Positions 42,566 to 53,783 of a stretch of 64,000 nt of DNA are shown here, piece by piece. The stretch is from positions 1,054,001 through 1,118,000 of the forward strand of contig NZ_CP085224.1 in the NCBI RefSeq assembly GCF_044803115.1, written 5' to 3'. Numbering within the stretch: the stretch's first letter is position 1; every line of letters begins with the position of its first letter. This DNA is from Caenispirillum salinarum_A (GTDB lineage: Bacteria > Pseudomonadota > Alphaproteobacteria > Rhodospirillales > Rhodospirillaceae). The translations under genes were made by a program, and so were the position numbers. The notes below the pieces were generated by a model. It did no database searches. It was not told the origin of the DNA and saw only the letters and a list, made by a program, of their open reading frames with translations.

Positions 42566-43498
42566 TCAGTCCGCGCGCAGTTGCGACAGGTCCGCCTTCA
42601 CCTGGGTGAGCAGCCGCGCGGCCTCGCCACCCTGGATGGCGGCGATGTCGTCCTGGTACTTCAGCAGGATGCCCAGCGTGTCGTCCACCATGCCCTGGGA
42701 CAGCTCCAACTGGTCCAACTCCACCAGCGTCGTCGCCCAGTCCAGGCTTTCCGCAACGCCCGGCGCCTTGAACAGGTCCTGTTTGCGCAGCCGCTGGACG
42801 AAGCCCACCACCTGCCGCGTCAGCTTCTCGGGCAGGTCGGGCAGGCGGCTTTTCAGGATCGCCAACTCGCGGTCGAAGTTGGGGTAGTCGACCCAGTGGT
42901 AGAAGCAGCGGCGCTTGAGCGCGTCGTGAATCTCGCGCGTGCGGTTGGACGTGATGATGACGATGGGCGGGCGCTCGGCCTTGATGGTGCCGACCTCCGG
43001 GATGGAGACCTGGAAGTCCGACAGCACCTCCAGCAGGTAGGCCTCGAAGGGCTCGTCGGTGCGGTCCAGTTCGTCGATCAGCAGCACGGGCGGGCCGTTG
43101 GTGTGCGGCTCCAGCGCCTGCAACAGCGGCCGGCGGATCAGGAAGCGGTCGGAGAACAGGTCCTCGCCCAGTGCCTCCTTCGGCCGGTCGCCCGTGGCCT
43201 CGCCGAGGCGGATTTCCAGCATCTGGCGGGCGTAGTTCCATTCATAGACGGCGGCGGAGACGTCCAGTCCCTCGTAGCATTGCAGCCGCAGCAGGTCGCG
43301 GCCGAGCGTCTGCGAGAGGACCTTGGCGATCTCTGTCTTGCCGACGCCGGCCTCGCCCTCCAGGAACAACGGCCGCCCCAGCTTCAACGCCAGGAACAGC
43401 ACCGTCGCCAGCGAGCGGTCGGCGACGTAGGACCCCTGGTTGAGCAATTCCATTGTAGATTTAACGTCTTTGGGGCAACCTAAAGCTGTTTCGGGCAT
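42566..43498 (-). CDS. coxD: CoxD-like MoxR AAA+ ATPase
   Basis: 310 residues. Walker A GEAGVGKTE at 48-56, Walker B VLLIDELDR, sensor ITSNRTREI and arginine-finger region RRCFYHWVDYP, typical of MoxR ATPases. CoxD acts as chaperone for maturation of the CO dehydrogenase Mo/Cu site. An alternative ATG at 43453 has no ribosome-binding site. It should be directly downstream of coxM, but a 529-bp gap holding an opposite-strand A+T-rich gene lies between. Its transcription may therefore depend on read-through across that insertion. Confidence 0.92.
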   Translation of the reverse strand: MPETALGCPKDVKSTMELLNQGSYVADRSLATVLFLALKLGRPLFLEGEAGVGKTEIAKVLSQTLGRDLLRLQCYEGLDVSAAVYEWNYARQMLEIRLGEATGDRPKEALGEDLFSDRFLIRRPLLQALEPHTNGPPVLLIDELDRTDEPFEAYLLEVLSDFQVSIPEVGTIKAERPPIVIITSNRTREIHDALKRRCFYHWVDYPNFDRELAILKSRLPDLPEKLTRQVVGFVQRLRKQDLFKAPGVAESLDWATTLVELDQLELSQGMVDDTLGILLKYQDDIAAIQGGEAARLLTQVKADLSQLRAD

Positions 43499-43527
43499 GG
43501 TGCTGCCTTAGTTGGAGTGAGGGGAGA

Positions 43528-43968
43528 ATGGAAAGCGAACAGTTTTTTCTGAGTGCTATATTTCTTCCAATTATCGTAGGTGTCCTCGTTAACCTTATAA
43601 CGGACATGTGGAGGCGGAAAATCGTATGCGATGAAATGACCCCCGAGGTTTTTTCTGGGTATCGTCATGTGGTGGGTTCTTTGCTAGCTTCAGTTCTTCT
43701 AATATTCGCAGTATCCACCGTGATATTATTGTCCGTTATATGTACGGGATTAGACGGGAAAGAGGACGTCATCTCTATTCTTCCGTATGCATCTTCTGTT
43801 ATGCCAATAGGCGCGCTAGTGAATTCACTGCTAACTAAGCCTCGCAACTGGAGACGGGCTTTCTGGGTCGGCAGCATTGGTGCTCTGGCTTCTCTGATTT
43901 TTACTTATTCTGTTTTGCAGATATATATTTTAGTATTCTCTGATATTGCGCTGAGGTATTCGCTGTAG
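43528..43968 (+). CDS. A+T-rich orphan membrane protein inserted in cox operon
   Basis: 146 residues with about four membrane helices (FLSAIFLPIIVGVLVNLIT, VVGSLLASVLLIFAVSTVILLSVI, SVMPIGALVNSLL, WVGSIGALASLIFTY then LQIYILVFSDIAL). I recognise no family. Counting two 60-base lines gives about 37-43% G+C against some two-thirds around it, and codons end often in A or T, so it is likely foreign. It runs opposite to the cox genes and splits coxM from coxD. GAGGGGAGA precedes the ATG. Purine-rich segments flank it (GGAGTGAGGGGAG before, GGAGGGAGAGAGGGG after). Possibly a toxin-, phage- or defence-related membrane protein; nothing proves it. Confidence 0.72.
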   Translation: MESEQFFLSAIFLPIIVGVLVNLITDMWRRKIVCDEMTPEVFSGYRHVVGSLLASVLLIFAVSTVILLSVICTGLDGKEDVISILPYASSVMPIGALVNSLLTKPRNWRRAFWVGSIGALASLIFTYSVLQIYILVFSDIALRYSL

Positions 43969-44027
43969 CCGGAGGGAGAGAGGGGGCGGGGCGGCGCCCG
44001 AAGACGCCGCCCCTGAGAACCGCCGCC

Positions 44028-44825
44028 TCAGCCCATGGCCGCCTCCACGGCGCGCTTGGCCATCACCGTGACCAGATGGGCGCGGTATTCGGCGCTGGCG
44101 TGGATGTCGCCGTTGAGGTCTTCCGACGACACCGTGATGTTCGCCACCGCGTCCGGGCTGAAGTTGGAGGCAAGGGCCTGCTCCATCTCCGGCAGGCGGA
44201 AGGCGTTGGGGCCGGCGCCCGTCACACCCACACGCACGCCCGCATCCGTCTCCGCCACCATCACGCCGACGATGGCGTAGCGCGAGGCGGGGTGGCGGAA
44301 CTTGGCGTAGCCCGCGCGCTTCGCGATGGGGAAGCGGACGGCGGTGATGATCTCGCCCTCGTTCAGCGCGGTCTCGAACAGGCCGGTGAACATGTCGTCG
44401 GCGGCGATCTCGCGGCTGTCGGTGACGACGGTCGCGTTCAGCGCCAGCACGGCGGCCGGATAGTCCGCCGCCGGGTCGGCGTTGGCGATGGAGCCGCCCA
44501 GCGTGCCCCGGTTGCGCACCTGGGCGTCGCCGATCTTGCCCGCCAGGTAGGACAGCGCCGGGAACTTGCTCTTCACCGTCGGGTCGGCCCAGACCTCCGC
44601 GTGGGTGGTCATGGCGCCGACGACGATGGTGCCGCCTTCCTCGCGCACGCCCTTCAGTTCGGGGATCGAGCGCAGGTCGATGAGCGTGGTCGGCATGGCG
44701 AGGCGCTGCTTCAGCGTCGGGATCAGCGTCATGCCGCCCGCCACCACCTTGGCGTCCTCGTCCGCCTTCAGCGCCGCCACGACATCGGCGGCAGACTTCG
44801 GGGTCTGATATTCGAACTGGTACAT
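44028..44825 (-). CDS. coxM: CO-dehydrogenase-like medium subunit (FAD)
   Basis: 265 residues, FAD-binding subunit of a form II CO-dehydrogenase-like molybdoenzyme. FAD loops: VVAGGMTLIP near 32-41, and TLGGSIANADPAADYPA near 105. It passes electrons from the 2Fe-2S subunit to the respiratory chain. It starts 13 bp after coxL. Beyond the stop there is a GC-rich hairpin (43988-44013) and then the inserted opposite-strand gene. Confidence 0.93.
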   Translation of the reverse strand: MYQFEYQTPKSAADVVAALKADEDAKVVAGGMTLIPTLKQRLAMPTTLIDLRSIPELKGVREEGGTIVVGAMTTHAEVWADPTVKSKFPALSYLAGKIGDAQVRNRGTLGGSIANADPAADYPAAVLALNATVVTDSREIAADDMFTGLFETALNEGEIITAVRFPIAKRAGYAKFRHPASRYAIVGVMVAETDAGVRVGVTGAGPNAFRLPEMEQALASNFSPDAVANITVSSEDLNGDIHASAEYRAHLVTVMAKRAVEAAMG

Positions 44826-44838
44826 AGGATACCCCTCC

Positions 44839-47232
<2,394 letters not shown>

Positions 47233-47260
47233 CTCGATGTCTCCCTGGCGTGGAGCCGGA

Positions 47261-47755
47261 TCACTCGGCGGCGACCTTGCCGCCCGACTGCATCTCGGAC
47301 AGGCCGGTCTTCACGGCCTTCACGATGTTGTGGTAGCCGGTGCAGCGGCAGATGTTGCCCTCCAGCCACTCGCGGATCTGCTCCTCGCTGGCATTGGGCT
47401 CGCACCGCGCCAGGTCGACGGCGCTCATGACCATGCCCGGCGTGCAGAAGCCGCATTGCAGGCCGTGATGCTCCTTGAAGGCCGCCTGCATGGGGTGCAG
47501 TTCCCCATCGGGGGCGGCGAGGCCCTCGATGGTGGTGATCTGCGCGCCTTCGGCCTGGGCCGCCAGCATGGTGCAGCTTTTCACCGAGACACCGTCCACA
47601 TGCACCGTGCAGGCGCCGCACTGGCTGGTATCGCAGCCGACGTGCGTGCCCGTCAGGCCCAGGTTGACGCGCAGCACGTCGGAAAGCAGCGCGTTGGGCT
47701 CGACGGTGACCTTCCGGGCCTTGCCGTTGACCGTCATGTTCAGCGTGAGTGCCAT
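47261..47755 (-). CDS. coxS: CO-dehydrogenase-like small subunit (2Fe-2S)
   Basis: 164 residues with two [2Fe-2S] sites: the plant-ferredoxin type at C41, C46, C49 and C62 (GCDTSQCGACTVHVDG) and the helical type with CGFCTPGMVM and CRCTGYHNIV. It carries electrons from the Mo site to FAD. First of the three structural genes; coxL follows after 28 bp. No Tat signal, so the enzyme sits on the cytoplasmic face. Confidence 0.94.
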   Translation of the reverse strand: MALTLNMTVNGKARKVTVEPNALLSDVLRVNLGLTGTHVGCDTSQCGACTVHVDGVSVKSCTMLAAQAEGAQITTIEGLAAPDGELHPMQAAFKEHHGLQCGFCTPGMVMSAVDLARCEPNASEEQIREWLEGNICRCTGYHNIVKAVKTGLSEMQSGGKVAAE

Positions 47756-47841
47756 GAAGTTCCTCCCTGTTGCGCCGCGTTGTCGGGCGCGTCTTTCGTT
47801 ATCTGTTTGCCATGGCGTTCAGGCGGGTGAGGGGATGGCCG

Positions 47842-48663
47842 TCAGCCGCCGCCCCCGCCGCCCCCGCCGGCGCTCAGGACCAGGATGATGAGGATGATGA
47901 GGGCGGCACCCCCGATCCACCACATCCAGGTCTTCATGGGTTTGCCGGCGGCCTTGCCCTTGGTCTGGCCGCTTTTCGCCGCCGTGGTCGCCGCCGCCGC
48001 GTGGGCGGCCATGGGCTGTTCCGGGGTGGACGCCGCCGCCTCGCCGCCCGCGCGCTCGGGCGACCGTCCGGCGACGGTGCCGACGGCCGGAGAGGGGGCG
48101 CCGACGCCGGCCGGGACGTCCGTTCCGGCGGGCGCGGGTGCGGGTTCTTCCGGGCGGCCGGCGTCGCCGGCAGCCACACCCATGCCCGTGGTTTCGGCGG
48201 GCTCGGCCTCCTGCGGGGCGATGCGGGCGGTCAGGTTGGCGAAGAAGTCGTCGGCGTACTTTTTCGCCGTCCCCTGGATGAGGCGCGACCCCAGTTGCGC
48301 GAGCTTGCCGCCCACCTGGGCGTCGGCCTTGTAGGTCAGCTTGGTGTTGCCCGCGTCCACTTCCTCCAGCCACACGTCGGCGCCGCCCTTGGCGAAGCCG
48401 GCGGCCCCGCCCTTGCCCTCGCCGACGATGGTGTAGCTCTCGGGCTCCTGCACGTTCTCCAGCCGCACATGGCCGTTGAAGGTGGCCTTCACGGGGCCGA
48501 TCTTCGCCTGCACCTTGGCTGCGTAGCCGCCGACCGGGCCTTCGTCGGTCTCGGTCAGTTCCTGGCAGCCGGGAATGCAGGCCTTGAGCATCTCCGGGTC
48601 GTTGATGGCGTCCCATACCGTCTTGCGATCGGTGGGGATGAGGTATTCGCCGGTGATATCCAC
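47842..48663 (-). CDS. coxG: CoxG-like SRPBCC protein with C-terminal membrane anchor
   Basis: 273 residues. Residues 1-145 are the START/SRPBCC domain of the CoxG family (GEYLIPTDRKTVWDAINDPEMLKACIPGC, then GPVKATFNGHVRLENV). A Pro/Ala/Glu-rich linker follows at about 150-240. One membrane helix (TWMWWIGGAALIILIILVLS) and a run of eight Gly end the protein. CoxG is known to attach CO dehydrogenase to the membrane; the tail anchor agrees. It precedes coxS by 86 bp and follows the XdhC-N gene. Confidence 0.9.
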   Translation of the reverse strand: MDITGEYLIPTDRKTVWDAINDPEMLKACIPGCQELTETDEGPVGGYAAKVQAKIGPVKATFNGHVRLENVQEPESYTIVGEGKGGAAGFAKGGADVWLEEVDAGNTKLTYKADAQVGGKLAQLGSRLIQGTAKKYADDFFANLTARIAPQEAEPAETTGMGVAAGDAGRPEEPAPAPAGTDVPAGVGAPSPAVGTVAGRSPERAGGEAAASTPEQPMAAHAAAATTAAKSGQTKGKAAGKPMKTWMWWIGGAALIILIILVLSAGGGGGGGG

Positions 48664-48701
48664 GGGGTCTTGCTCCTCCTGCGTATTCTGCGGTGTTTTC
48701 G

Positions 48702-49040
48702 TCAGGTAATGGCCTCGACGAAGATTTCGATGGTGCCGCCGCAGGCCAGGCCGACGGCCCAGGCGTCTTCATTGGCGACACCGAATTCCAGCGTTTCCGG
48801 GTGGCCGGACGCCATGGCGCGCATGGCGGCATCGACCACCGCGCCCTCCACGCAGCCGCCGGAGACCGAGCCCACCATCTCCCCGTCCTCGCGCACCGCC
48901 AGCTTGGAGCCGACGGGCCGGGGGGATGAGCCCCAGGTGCGCATGACGGTGGCGACGGCGACCTTGGCGCCATCGTCCAGCCACGACCGGGCGGCCAGCA
49001 GCGGGTCCTGCGGCGGAGCGGGCGCGATCGTCCCGGTCAT
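48702..49040 (-). CDS. XdhC/CoxI N-terminal domain protein
   Basis: 112 residues, only the XdhC_CoxI domain: KVAVATVMRTWGSSPRPVGSKLAV, MVGSVSGGCVEGAVVDAAM, and ACGGTIEIFVE. The Rossmann half is absent here and is encoded at the other end of the operon. It is thought to act in cofactor maturation. The ATG overlaps the SufU-like stop (ATGA). The longer in-frame start at 49139 overlaps that gene more and is not family-like. Confidence 0.88.
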   Translation of the reverse strand: MTGTIAPAPPQDPLLAARSWLDDGAKVAVATVMRTWGSSPRPVGSKLAVREDGEMVGSVSGGCVEGAVVDAAMRAMASGHPETLEFGVANEDAWAVGLACGGTIEIFVEAIT

Positions 49041-49543
49041 GCCGATGCCTCCCGCGCCGGGCCGACCTTCAGGTCGTGCTGTTTTTCCGTCGCGCCGGTC
49101 AGCGCGGCGTGCAGCGTGTGCCAGGGCAGGGTGACGCACTTCACGCGCAAGGGGCTCGCGTGAATGATGGTCAGCGCCTCCAGCGCCTCGCGCTCCTCGG
49201 CGTCCAGCATGGGCGTCTCGGCGAGCGGCTCGCCGGAGACGCAGGCGTCGCGGAAGGCGGCGAACAGCGCATCCGCCGTCGCTCTATCCTTGCCGCGCAC
49301 GAGGCCCGCAAGGATGGAAGCCGAGGCCGTGCAGATGGCGCAGCCGCGCGTGCGGCAGGCGCAGTCCGCAATGGTGGAGGGGTCGGCGTCGGCATAGCGC
49401 AGCGTCAGCGCGACGCGGTCGCCGCACATGGGATTGTGCCCGTCGGCGCGCGCGTCCGCCGGGTCCAGCGCCTGTGCATGGCGCGGATGGGCGCCGTGGT
49501 CTTCCACCAGCGCGCGAAACAACTCTTCAGGCGTCTCGAGCAT
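49037..49543 (-). CDS. SufU/NifU-like iron-sulfur scaffold protein
   Basis: 168 residues of the NifU-N/SufU fold: HNPMCGDRVALTLRY, IADCACRTRGCAICTASASILAGLV, and the last ligand in RVKCVTLPWHTL. These three Cys-bearing segments are the scaffold's zinc or Fe-S site. As the first gene of the cox cluster it could supply Fe-S clusters or, by analogy to SufU sulfur-transfer roles, sulfur for the Mo site. MLETPEELF is taken as the start, with GGGGAGG 12 nt before; ATGs further upstream exist. Confidence 0.85.
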   Translation of the reverse strand: MLETPEELFRALVEDHGAHPRHAQALDPADARADGHNPMCGDRVALTLRYADADPSTIADCACRTRGCAICTASASILAGLVRGKDRATADALFAAFRDACVSGEPLAETPMLDAEEREALEALTIIHASPLRVKCVTLPWHTLHAALTGATEKQHDLKVGPAREASA

Positions 49544-49681
49544 GCTCGATCCGTGCCTCCCCTGGGTCGTGGTCATCCCGCCCCGCGGGGCCCGACTCCC
49601 GACTTGTTTTCTCAAGTATCAGACCGGCCGGCGGCGGAAGTCAAACGCTCTCAACGGGATAGGACGAAAGTACGATTGCGG

Positions 49682-49715
49682 AAAAAGGCCCCGCCGCGGG
49701 ACGCGCGACGGGGCC
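49682..49715 (-). terminator. Terminator of the IorAB-like operon
   Basis: GGCCCCG (49687-49693) pairs with CGGGGCC (49709-49715), and on the minus strand TTTTT follows. It lies 20 bp after the large-subunit stop. Confidence 0.85.
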
Positions 49716-49734
49716 GGTAATCGTGGCGGGAGGC

Positions 49735-51921
49735 TCAGCCGAAGGTGAACCCCTCGGCGCTGAGCGGCAGCGACCGGATGGGATTGCCCGTCGCCCGCCG
49801 CAGGGCGGCCACCAGGGCCGGGGCGGCGGGCGGCGTGCCGGGCTCGCCGATGCCGCCCATGTCGGCGTCGCCTTCGGCGATGATGCGCACCTCCACCGGC
49901 GGCATGTGGCGCAGGCGCATGACGTCGATCCTGTCGAAGTTGCCCTCCTGCACCTGGCCGTTCTTCAGCGACACCCCGCCGAACATGGCCGCCGACAGGC
50001 CGTAGACCATCGCGCTTTCCACCTGCTGGCGGATGATGTTGGGGTTCACCGCCGTGCCGCAGTCCACGCAGGCGGACGCCCGGTGCAGCGTCACCTTGTT
50101 ATCGCCGTCCACCGAGACCTCGATCGCCTCCGCCGCGATGGAGCCGAAGCTTTCGTGCACGGCGATGCCGCGATGGCGGTCCTCCGCCGGCTTCTCGCTC
50201 CAGCCGATGGCCTCGGCCGCCGCCTCCAGGACCCGGCGGTGGCGGCTGCCTTCGGGCAGCAGTTGGCGGCGGTAGTCCAGCGGGTCCATGCCGGCGGCGT
50301 CGGCCAGCTCGTCGATCATGGCTTCCATGAAGAACCCGTTCTGGCTGTGCCCGACCGATCGCCAGAAGCCCACCGGCACGGCCAGGTCGGGCATGACGTA
50401 GCTGATGGAGCGGTCGCCCGGCAGGGCGTAGGCGCGTTCCGTCAGGCCTTCCATGGCGAAGGGGTCGACGCCGTTCTTGATCATGTTGGGCATGACGCGC
50501 CGGGCGATGGAGGGGCAGCACACCCGCGCCTTCCAGGCCATGGGCAGGCCGTCGTCGTCCAGCCCGACGGTGAACCGCACCTTGGACGCCGGGCGGTAGA
50601 AGTCGTGGCGCACGTCCTGCGGGCGCGACCACACCAGCTTGACCGGGCGCCCGGCGGCCTGGGAGGCACGCGCGGCCTGGATGGCGAAATCCTGCTCCGC
50701 CCGCCGGCCGAAGCCGCCGCCCAGGAAGGTGGTGTGAATGGTCACCTGCTCGGGCTTCAGGCCCACGGCATTGGCGACCGCGCCCGCCGTCCAGGTCTGC
50801 GCCTGGGTGGGCAGCCACAGTTCCGCGCGGTCGGCGCGCACGTCGGCGGCGGCGGTCATGGGCTCCATGGTCAGGTGCGCGAGGTAGGGAACGGAGTAGG
50901 TGGCCTCCACGGTTTTCGCGGCGCCGGAGAGCGCACCGTCGGCATCGCCCTCGGAAACCGCCTGCGCCGCCTCGGCCGCGTCCAGGCCCTCGGACAGCAC
51001 ACGGTCCACCTTGGCGTCGTCCAGGTCCGTCGCGCCGCCGGTCCACTTCGGCTCCAGCCTGGACAACGCCTGGTCGGCCGTCCACCAGGTGTCGGCGACC
51101 ACCATGACGGCGTCGTCCAGTTCGACCACCTGCGCCACACCCTTCATGTCGGTCGCCGGTTTGGTGTCGACGCTGTCCAGCGTGGCGCCGAAGGTGGGCG
51201 CCTGAAGGATGGCGGCGTGCAGCATGTCGGGCACGACGACGTCGATCCCGAAGGTCGCCTGCCCGGTGGACTTCGCGTGGGTGTCCAGGCGCTTGACGTC
51301 GGTGCCGATGAGCGTCCAGTCGGCGCGGTCCTTCAGCGCCACGTCCTTGGGCGCCTCCAATTGCGCCGCCGCGCCCGCAAGCTCCCCGAAGGTGGCGGAG
51401 TGGTGGGCGTGGCTGATGGTGCCGTTCTCCACCTTAAGCTCGGAGGCATCGACGCCCCATTTCTCGGCGGCGGCGGCCTTCAGCATCTCGCGCGCCGTGG
51501 CGCCGGCGCGGCGCATCTGCTCGAAGTCGGAGCGCACCGAGGTGGAGCCGCCGGTGATCATCGCGCCGAAGAGGGTGTTGTTGTAGGCCGGGTCGACCGG
51601 CGACATGGCGAACGTCACCCGATCCATGGCCACGCCCAGTTCCTCGGCCAGGGCCTGGGGCAGGGCGGTGGTGGGGCCCTGGCCCATTTCGGACCGGCCG
51701 GTGATGACGGTCACGCCGCCGTCCGGGCCGATGCGCAGGTACGCATTGATCTCGGCCGCCTCGTCAGAGGTCTTCCAGACCTGCCCGTCATCGGCGGCGG
51801 CGAGCGCGCCCCGGCGGCCCGACAGCGGCAGCGAAAAGCCGATGACCAGCGCGCCGGCGCCGGCCAGCAGGCCGCGGCGGGAGATGTTCGTGGTGTCGGG
51901 GGTGTTGGCGTGGTCGGTCAT
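49735..51921 (-). CDS. Aldehyde/isoquinoline oxidoreductase-type Mo subunit (IorB-like), exported
   Basis: 728 residues. Twin-arginine signal SRRGLLAGAGALVIGF at 14-29, so it is exported folded with its cofactor. It has the IorB build: TGRSEMGQGPTTALPQALAEEL, FLGGGFGRRAEQDFA, VGFWRSVGHSQNGFFMEAMIDEL, and GGIGEPGTPPAAPALVAAL with the catalytic Glu. Related enzymes oxidise aldehydes or N-heterocycles in the periplasm. It pairs with the 2Fe-2S subunit 19 bp upstream; no FAD subunit is present, which is usual for this class since a cytochrome takes the electrons. A dedicated cytochrome gene is missing nearby. Confidence 0.92.
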   Translation of the reverse strand: MTDHANTPDTTNISRRGLLAGAGALVIGFSLPLSGRRGALAAADDGQVWKTSDEAAEINAYLRIGPDGGVTVITGRSEMGQGPTTALPQALAEELGVAMDRVTFAMSPVDPAYNNTLFGAMITGGSTSVRSDFEQMRRAGATAREMLKAAAAEKWGVDASELKVENGTISHAHHSATFGELAGAAAQLEAPKDVALKDRADWTLIGTDVKRLDTHAKSTGQATFGIDVVVPDMLHAAILQAPTFGATLDSVDTKPATDMKGVAQVVELDDAVMVVADTWWTADQALSRLEPKWTGGATDLDDAKVDRVLSEGLDAAEAAQAVSEGDADGALSGAAKTVEATYSVPYLAHLTMEPMTAAADVRADRAELWLPTQAQTWTAGAVANAVGLKPEQVTIHTTFLGGGFGRRAEQDFAIQAARASQAAGRPVKLVWSRPQDVRHDFYRPASKVRFTVGLDDDGLPMAWKARVCCPSIARRVMPNMIKNGVDPFAMEGLTERAYALPGDRSISYVMPDLAVPVGFWRSVGHSQNGFFMEAMIDELADAAGMDPLDYRRQLLPEGSRHRRVLEAAAEAIGWSEKPAEDRHRGIAVHESFGSIAAEAIEVSVDGDNKVTLHRASACVDCGTAVNPNIIRQQVESAMVYGLSAAMFGGVSLKNGQVQEGNFDRIDVMRLRHMPPVEVRIIAEGDADMGGIGEPGTPPAAPALVAALRRATGNPIRSLPLSAEGFTFG

Positions 51922-51940
51922 GGTGTGAGCCTCCTTCCGA

Positions 51941-52399
51941 TCACGCCTGCGCGGCGCGCTTGATGGCCGCGCGCACGCGGCTGTAGGTGCCGCAGCGGCA
52001 GATGTTGTCCATCTTCGCCGCGATCTCCTCGTCGCTGGGCACGCCGTCGGAGGCGTCCACCAGGGCTGCGGCGGCCATGATCATGCCCGACTGGCAGTAG
52101 CCGCACTGGGGCACGTCCTCCTCGATCCAGGCTTGTTGCACCCGGTGCAGCGCGTCGCCGCCGCCGCCCAGGCCCTCGATGGTGGTCACCGATTTGCCGG
52201 CGACGGCGGACACCGGCAGCACGCAGGTGCGCTGCGCGGCGCCGTCGACGTGCATGGTGCAGGCGCCGCACTGGGCGATGCCGCAGCCGAACTTGGAGCC
52301 GGTCAGCCCCTCGACGTCGCGGACGACCCAGAGCAAGGGCATGGCGGGATCGACGTCGACCGTCTTGTCCTCGCCGTTCAGGGTGAAGGTGATGGCCAT
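51941..52399 (-). CDS. 2Fe-2S subunit of IorB-like oxidoreductase
   Basis: 152 residues with both cluster sites: GCGIAQCGACTMHVDG and CGYCQSGMIM plus CRCGTYSRVRAAI. It is the IorA-type partner of the molybdenum subunit downstream and has no signal of its own, so it would be co-exported with the Tat-bearing partner. GGAGG lies 10 nt before this ATG; a longer frame from 52444 is not needed. First gene of the pair. Confidence 0.92.
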   Translation of the reverse strand: MAITFTLNGEDKTVDVDPAMPLLWVVRDVEGLTGSKFGCGIAQCGACTMHVDGAAQRTCVLPVSAVAGKSVTTIEGLGGGGDALHRVQQAWIEEDVPQCGYCQSGMIMAAAALVDASDGVPSDEEIAAKMDNICRCGTYSRVRAAIKRAAQA

Positions 52400-52489
52400 G
52401 AGAAGGGGGCCTCCTGCCGGTGTTGCGCGTCTCCCGCGCATCAACGGCTTCAGCCCCCTCGGCGGTTCCGAAAGCTTTGGAAGCGTCGG

Positions 52490-52957
52490 TTACTCCGGGT
52501 TGTCGGCCCCGTCCGCCGTCAGGGCGTCGTCGAACAGGAACTCGCCCTTGACCAGTTTGCCGTCGTTGTTGATGTCCATGGCCTCGAAGTTTTCGGCGCT
52601 GGTCCATTCGTCCTGGCTGATGGCGCCGTCGGCGTCGTGGTCGAAGGCGACGAAGGTGGCCGGCAGGTCCAGGCGGCGCGTGCAGGTGTTGTACTCCTCC
52701 GGCGTCAACGCGCCGTCGCCGTCTTCGTCCCAGGCCATGTGCAGGTCGCGCATGACCGCGGTGAAGTCCTGCGGGCCCATGAGCATCTCCTCCAGGTCCC
52801 ATTCGCTGTTGACGAGGCAGGTCGTGCTCATGGGCAGGGGCCGGGCGGCTGGCCCCTGGCCCTGAAGGGGATCGGGCGCTGCGGTCTGGGGCTGGGCCAG
52901 GGCGGGGCTGGCGAGCAGGGCGCCGAGTGCGGCGGCGGCGGCAAGCGGCGTGCGCAT
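52490..52957 (-). CDS. Secreted EF-hand protein, three sites
   Basis: 155 residues. Signal peptide 1-21 (SPALA-Q). Three EF-hand loops: DEDGDGALTPEEY, DHDADGAISQDEW, DINNDGKLVKGEF. One Cys before and one between the loops (TTCLVN, NTCTRR) might form a disulfide. Likely periplasmic calcium sensor or buffer. It is 22 bp downstream of the small lipoprotein gene and could be co-transcribed with it. Confidence 0.88.
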   Translation of the reverse strand: MRTPLAAAAALGALLASPALAQPQTAAPDPLQGQGPAARPLPMSTTCLVNSEWDLEEMLMGPQDFTAVMRDLHMAWDEDGDGALTPEEYNTCTRRLDLPATFVAFDHDADGAISQDEWTSAENFEAMDINNDGKLVKGEFLFDDALTADGADNPE

Positions 52958-52979
52958 GGGCTGTGGCCTCCCGGTGGGG

Positions 52980-53240
52980 TCAGTCGAACAGGGTCTCGTC
53001 GTAGGGGCCGAGGACCGGGTCGGTCATCTCGGTCTCGTCCTTGGGCGTCGCCTGCTTGGGATCGAAGCTGGGCGGCAGGCCGCCGTTGTCGACGCCCGGC
53101 GTCTCGTAGGCCTCGGCGTTCACGTCGACGTTGCCGGCCGGGACCCGGCCGTCTTCAAGCGGCGCATTGCCGGTTTCGCAGGCGGTCAGCGCGGCGGCGG
53201 TGGCAAGGATGGCGACGGCGGGCACGAGGCGGCGGCGCAT
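52980..53240 (-). CDS. Small lipoprotein, 86 aa
   Basis: Signal peptide with lipobox LTAC (Cys at residue 20) and then an acidic, Pro-rich tail of about 65 residues, with no predicted fold. GGGAGT precedes the ATG; a longer in-frame start at 53285 would bury the signal. It is upstream of the EF-hand gene by 22 bp; the pair recalls the acidic lipoprotein/EF-hand pair near 38 kb. Function unknown. Confidence 0.65.
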   Translation of the reverse strand: MRRRLVPAVAILATAAALTACETGNAPLEDGRVPAGNVDVNAEAYETPGVDNGGLPPSFDPKQATPKDETEMTDPVLGPYDETLFD

Positions 53241-53306
53241 GGCGGACTCCCTATGGTCGAACGCGCGTGGTTCTTGCCCATCCAACAGGCGAACCGCCGG
53301 GCCGGT

Positions 53307-53783
53307 TCACACCGGCTCGTCCACCGGGATCAGGTTGGCGGCCTTCACTTCCTCCATCACGACATACGTATGCGTGGCTTTCACCCCCGGCAGGCTGACC
53401 AGTCCGTCGCCCAGGAAGCGGCGGTAGTCGGCCATGTCTGCCAGACGCACCTTGATGAGGTAGTCCAGCCCGCCGGTGATCATGTGGCACTCCATCACCT
53501 CCGGCATGGCGAGGATGCGGTCGCGGAAGGTGTCGAAGACGTCCGGCGTCGTGCGGTCCAGCGCCACCTCGATGAAGCAGATGACGCCATAGCCCAGCAG
53601 GTCCGGGTCCAGTTCCGCCCGGTAGCCGCGGATGAAGCCCTCGCGCTCCAGCCGGCGCACCCGTTCGAGGCAGGGCGTGGGAGAAAGATTCACCCTTCGC
53701 GATAGTTCAGCGTTGGTAAGACGACCGTTCGCTTGCAATTCGCGAAGGATCTTGCGGTCGGTCTTGTCGATATCTCTACGCAA
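53307..53783 (-). CDS. Lrp/AsnC-family regulator, probable PutR
   Basis: 158 residues. Winged helix: DKTDRKILRELQANGRLTNAELSRRVNLSPTPCLERVRRLEREGFI; the rest is the RAM ligand domain (VICFIEVALDRTT, MECHMITGGLDYLIKVR). It is divergent from putP and putA, and in alphaproteobacteria such regulators (PutR) activate putA in response to proline; PutA here lacks a DNA-binding domain, which agrees. No ATG is available: TTG at 53783 is taken as the start, with a CTG at 53798 preceded by GGTGG as an alternative. Confidence 0.88.
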   Translation of the reverse strand: MRRDIDKTDRKILRELQANGRLTNAELSRRVNLSPTPCLERVRRLEREGFIRGYRAELDPDLLGYGVICFIEVALDRTTPDVFDTFRDRILAMPEVMECHMITGGLDYLIKVRLADMADYRRFLGDGLVSLPGVKATHTYVVMEEVKAANLIPVDEPV

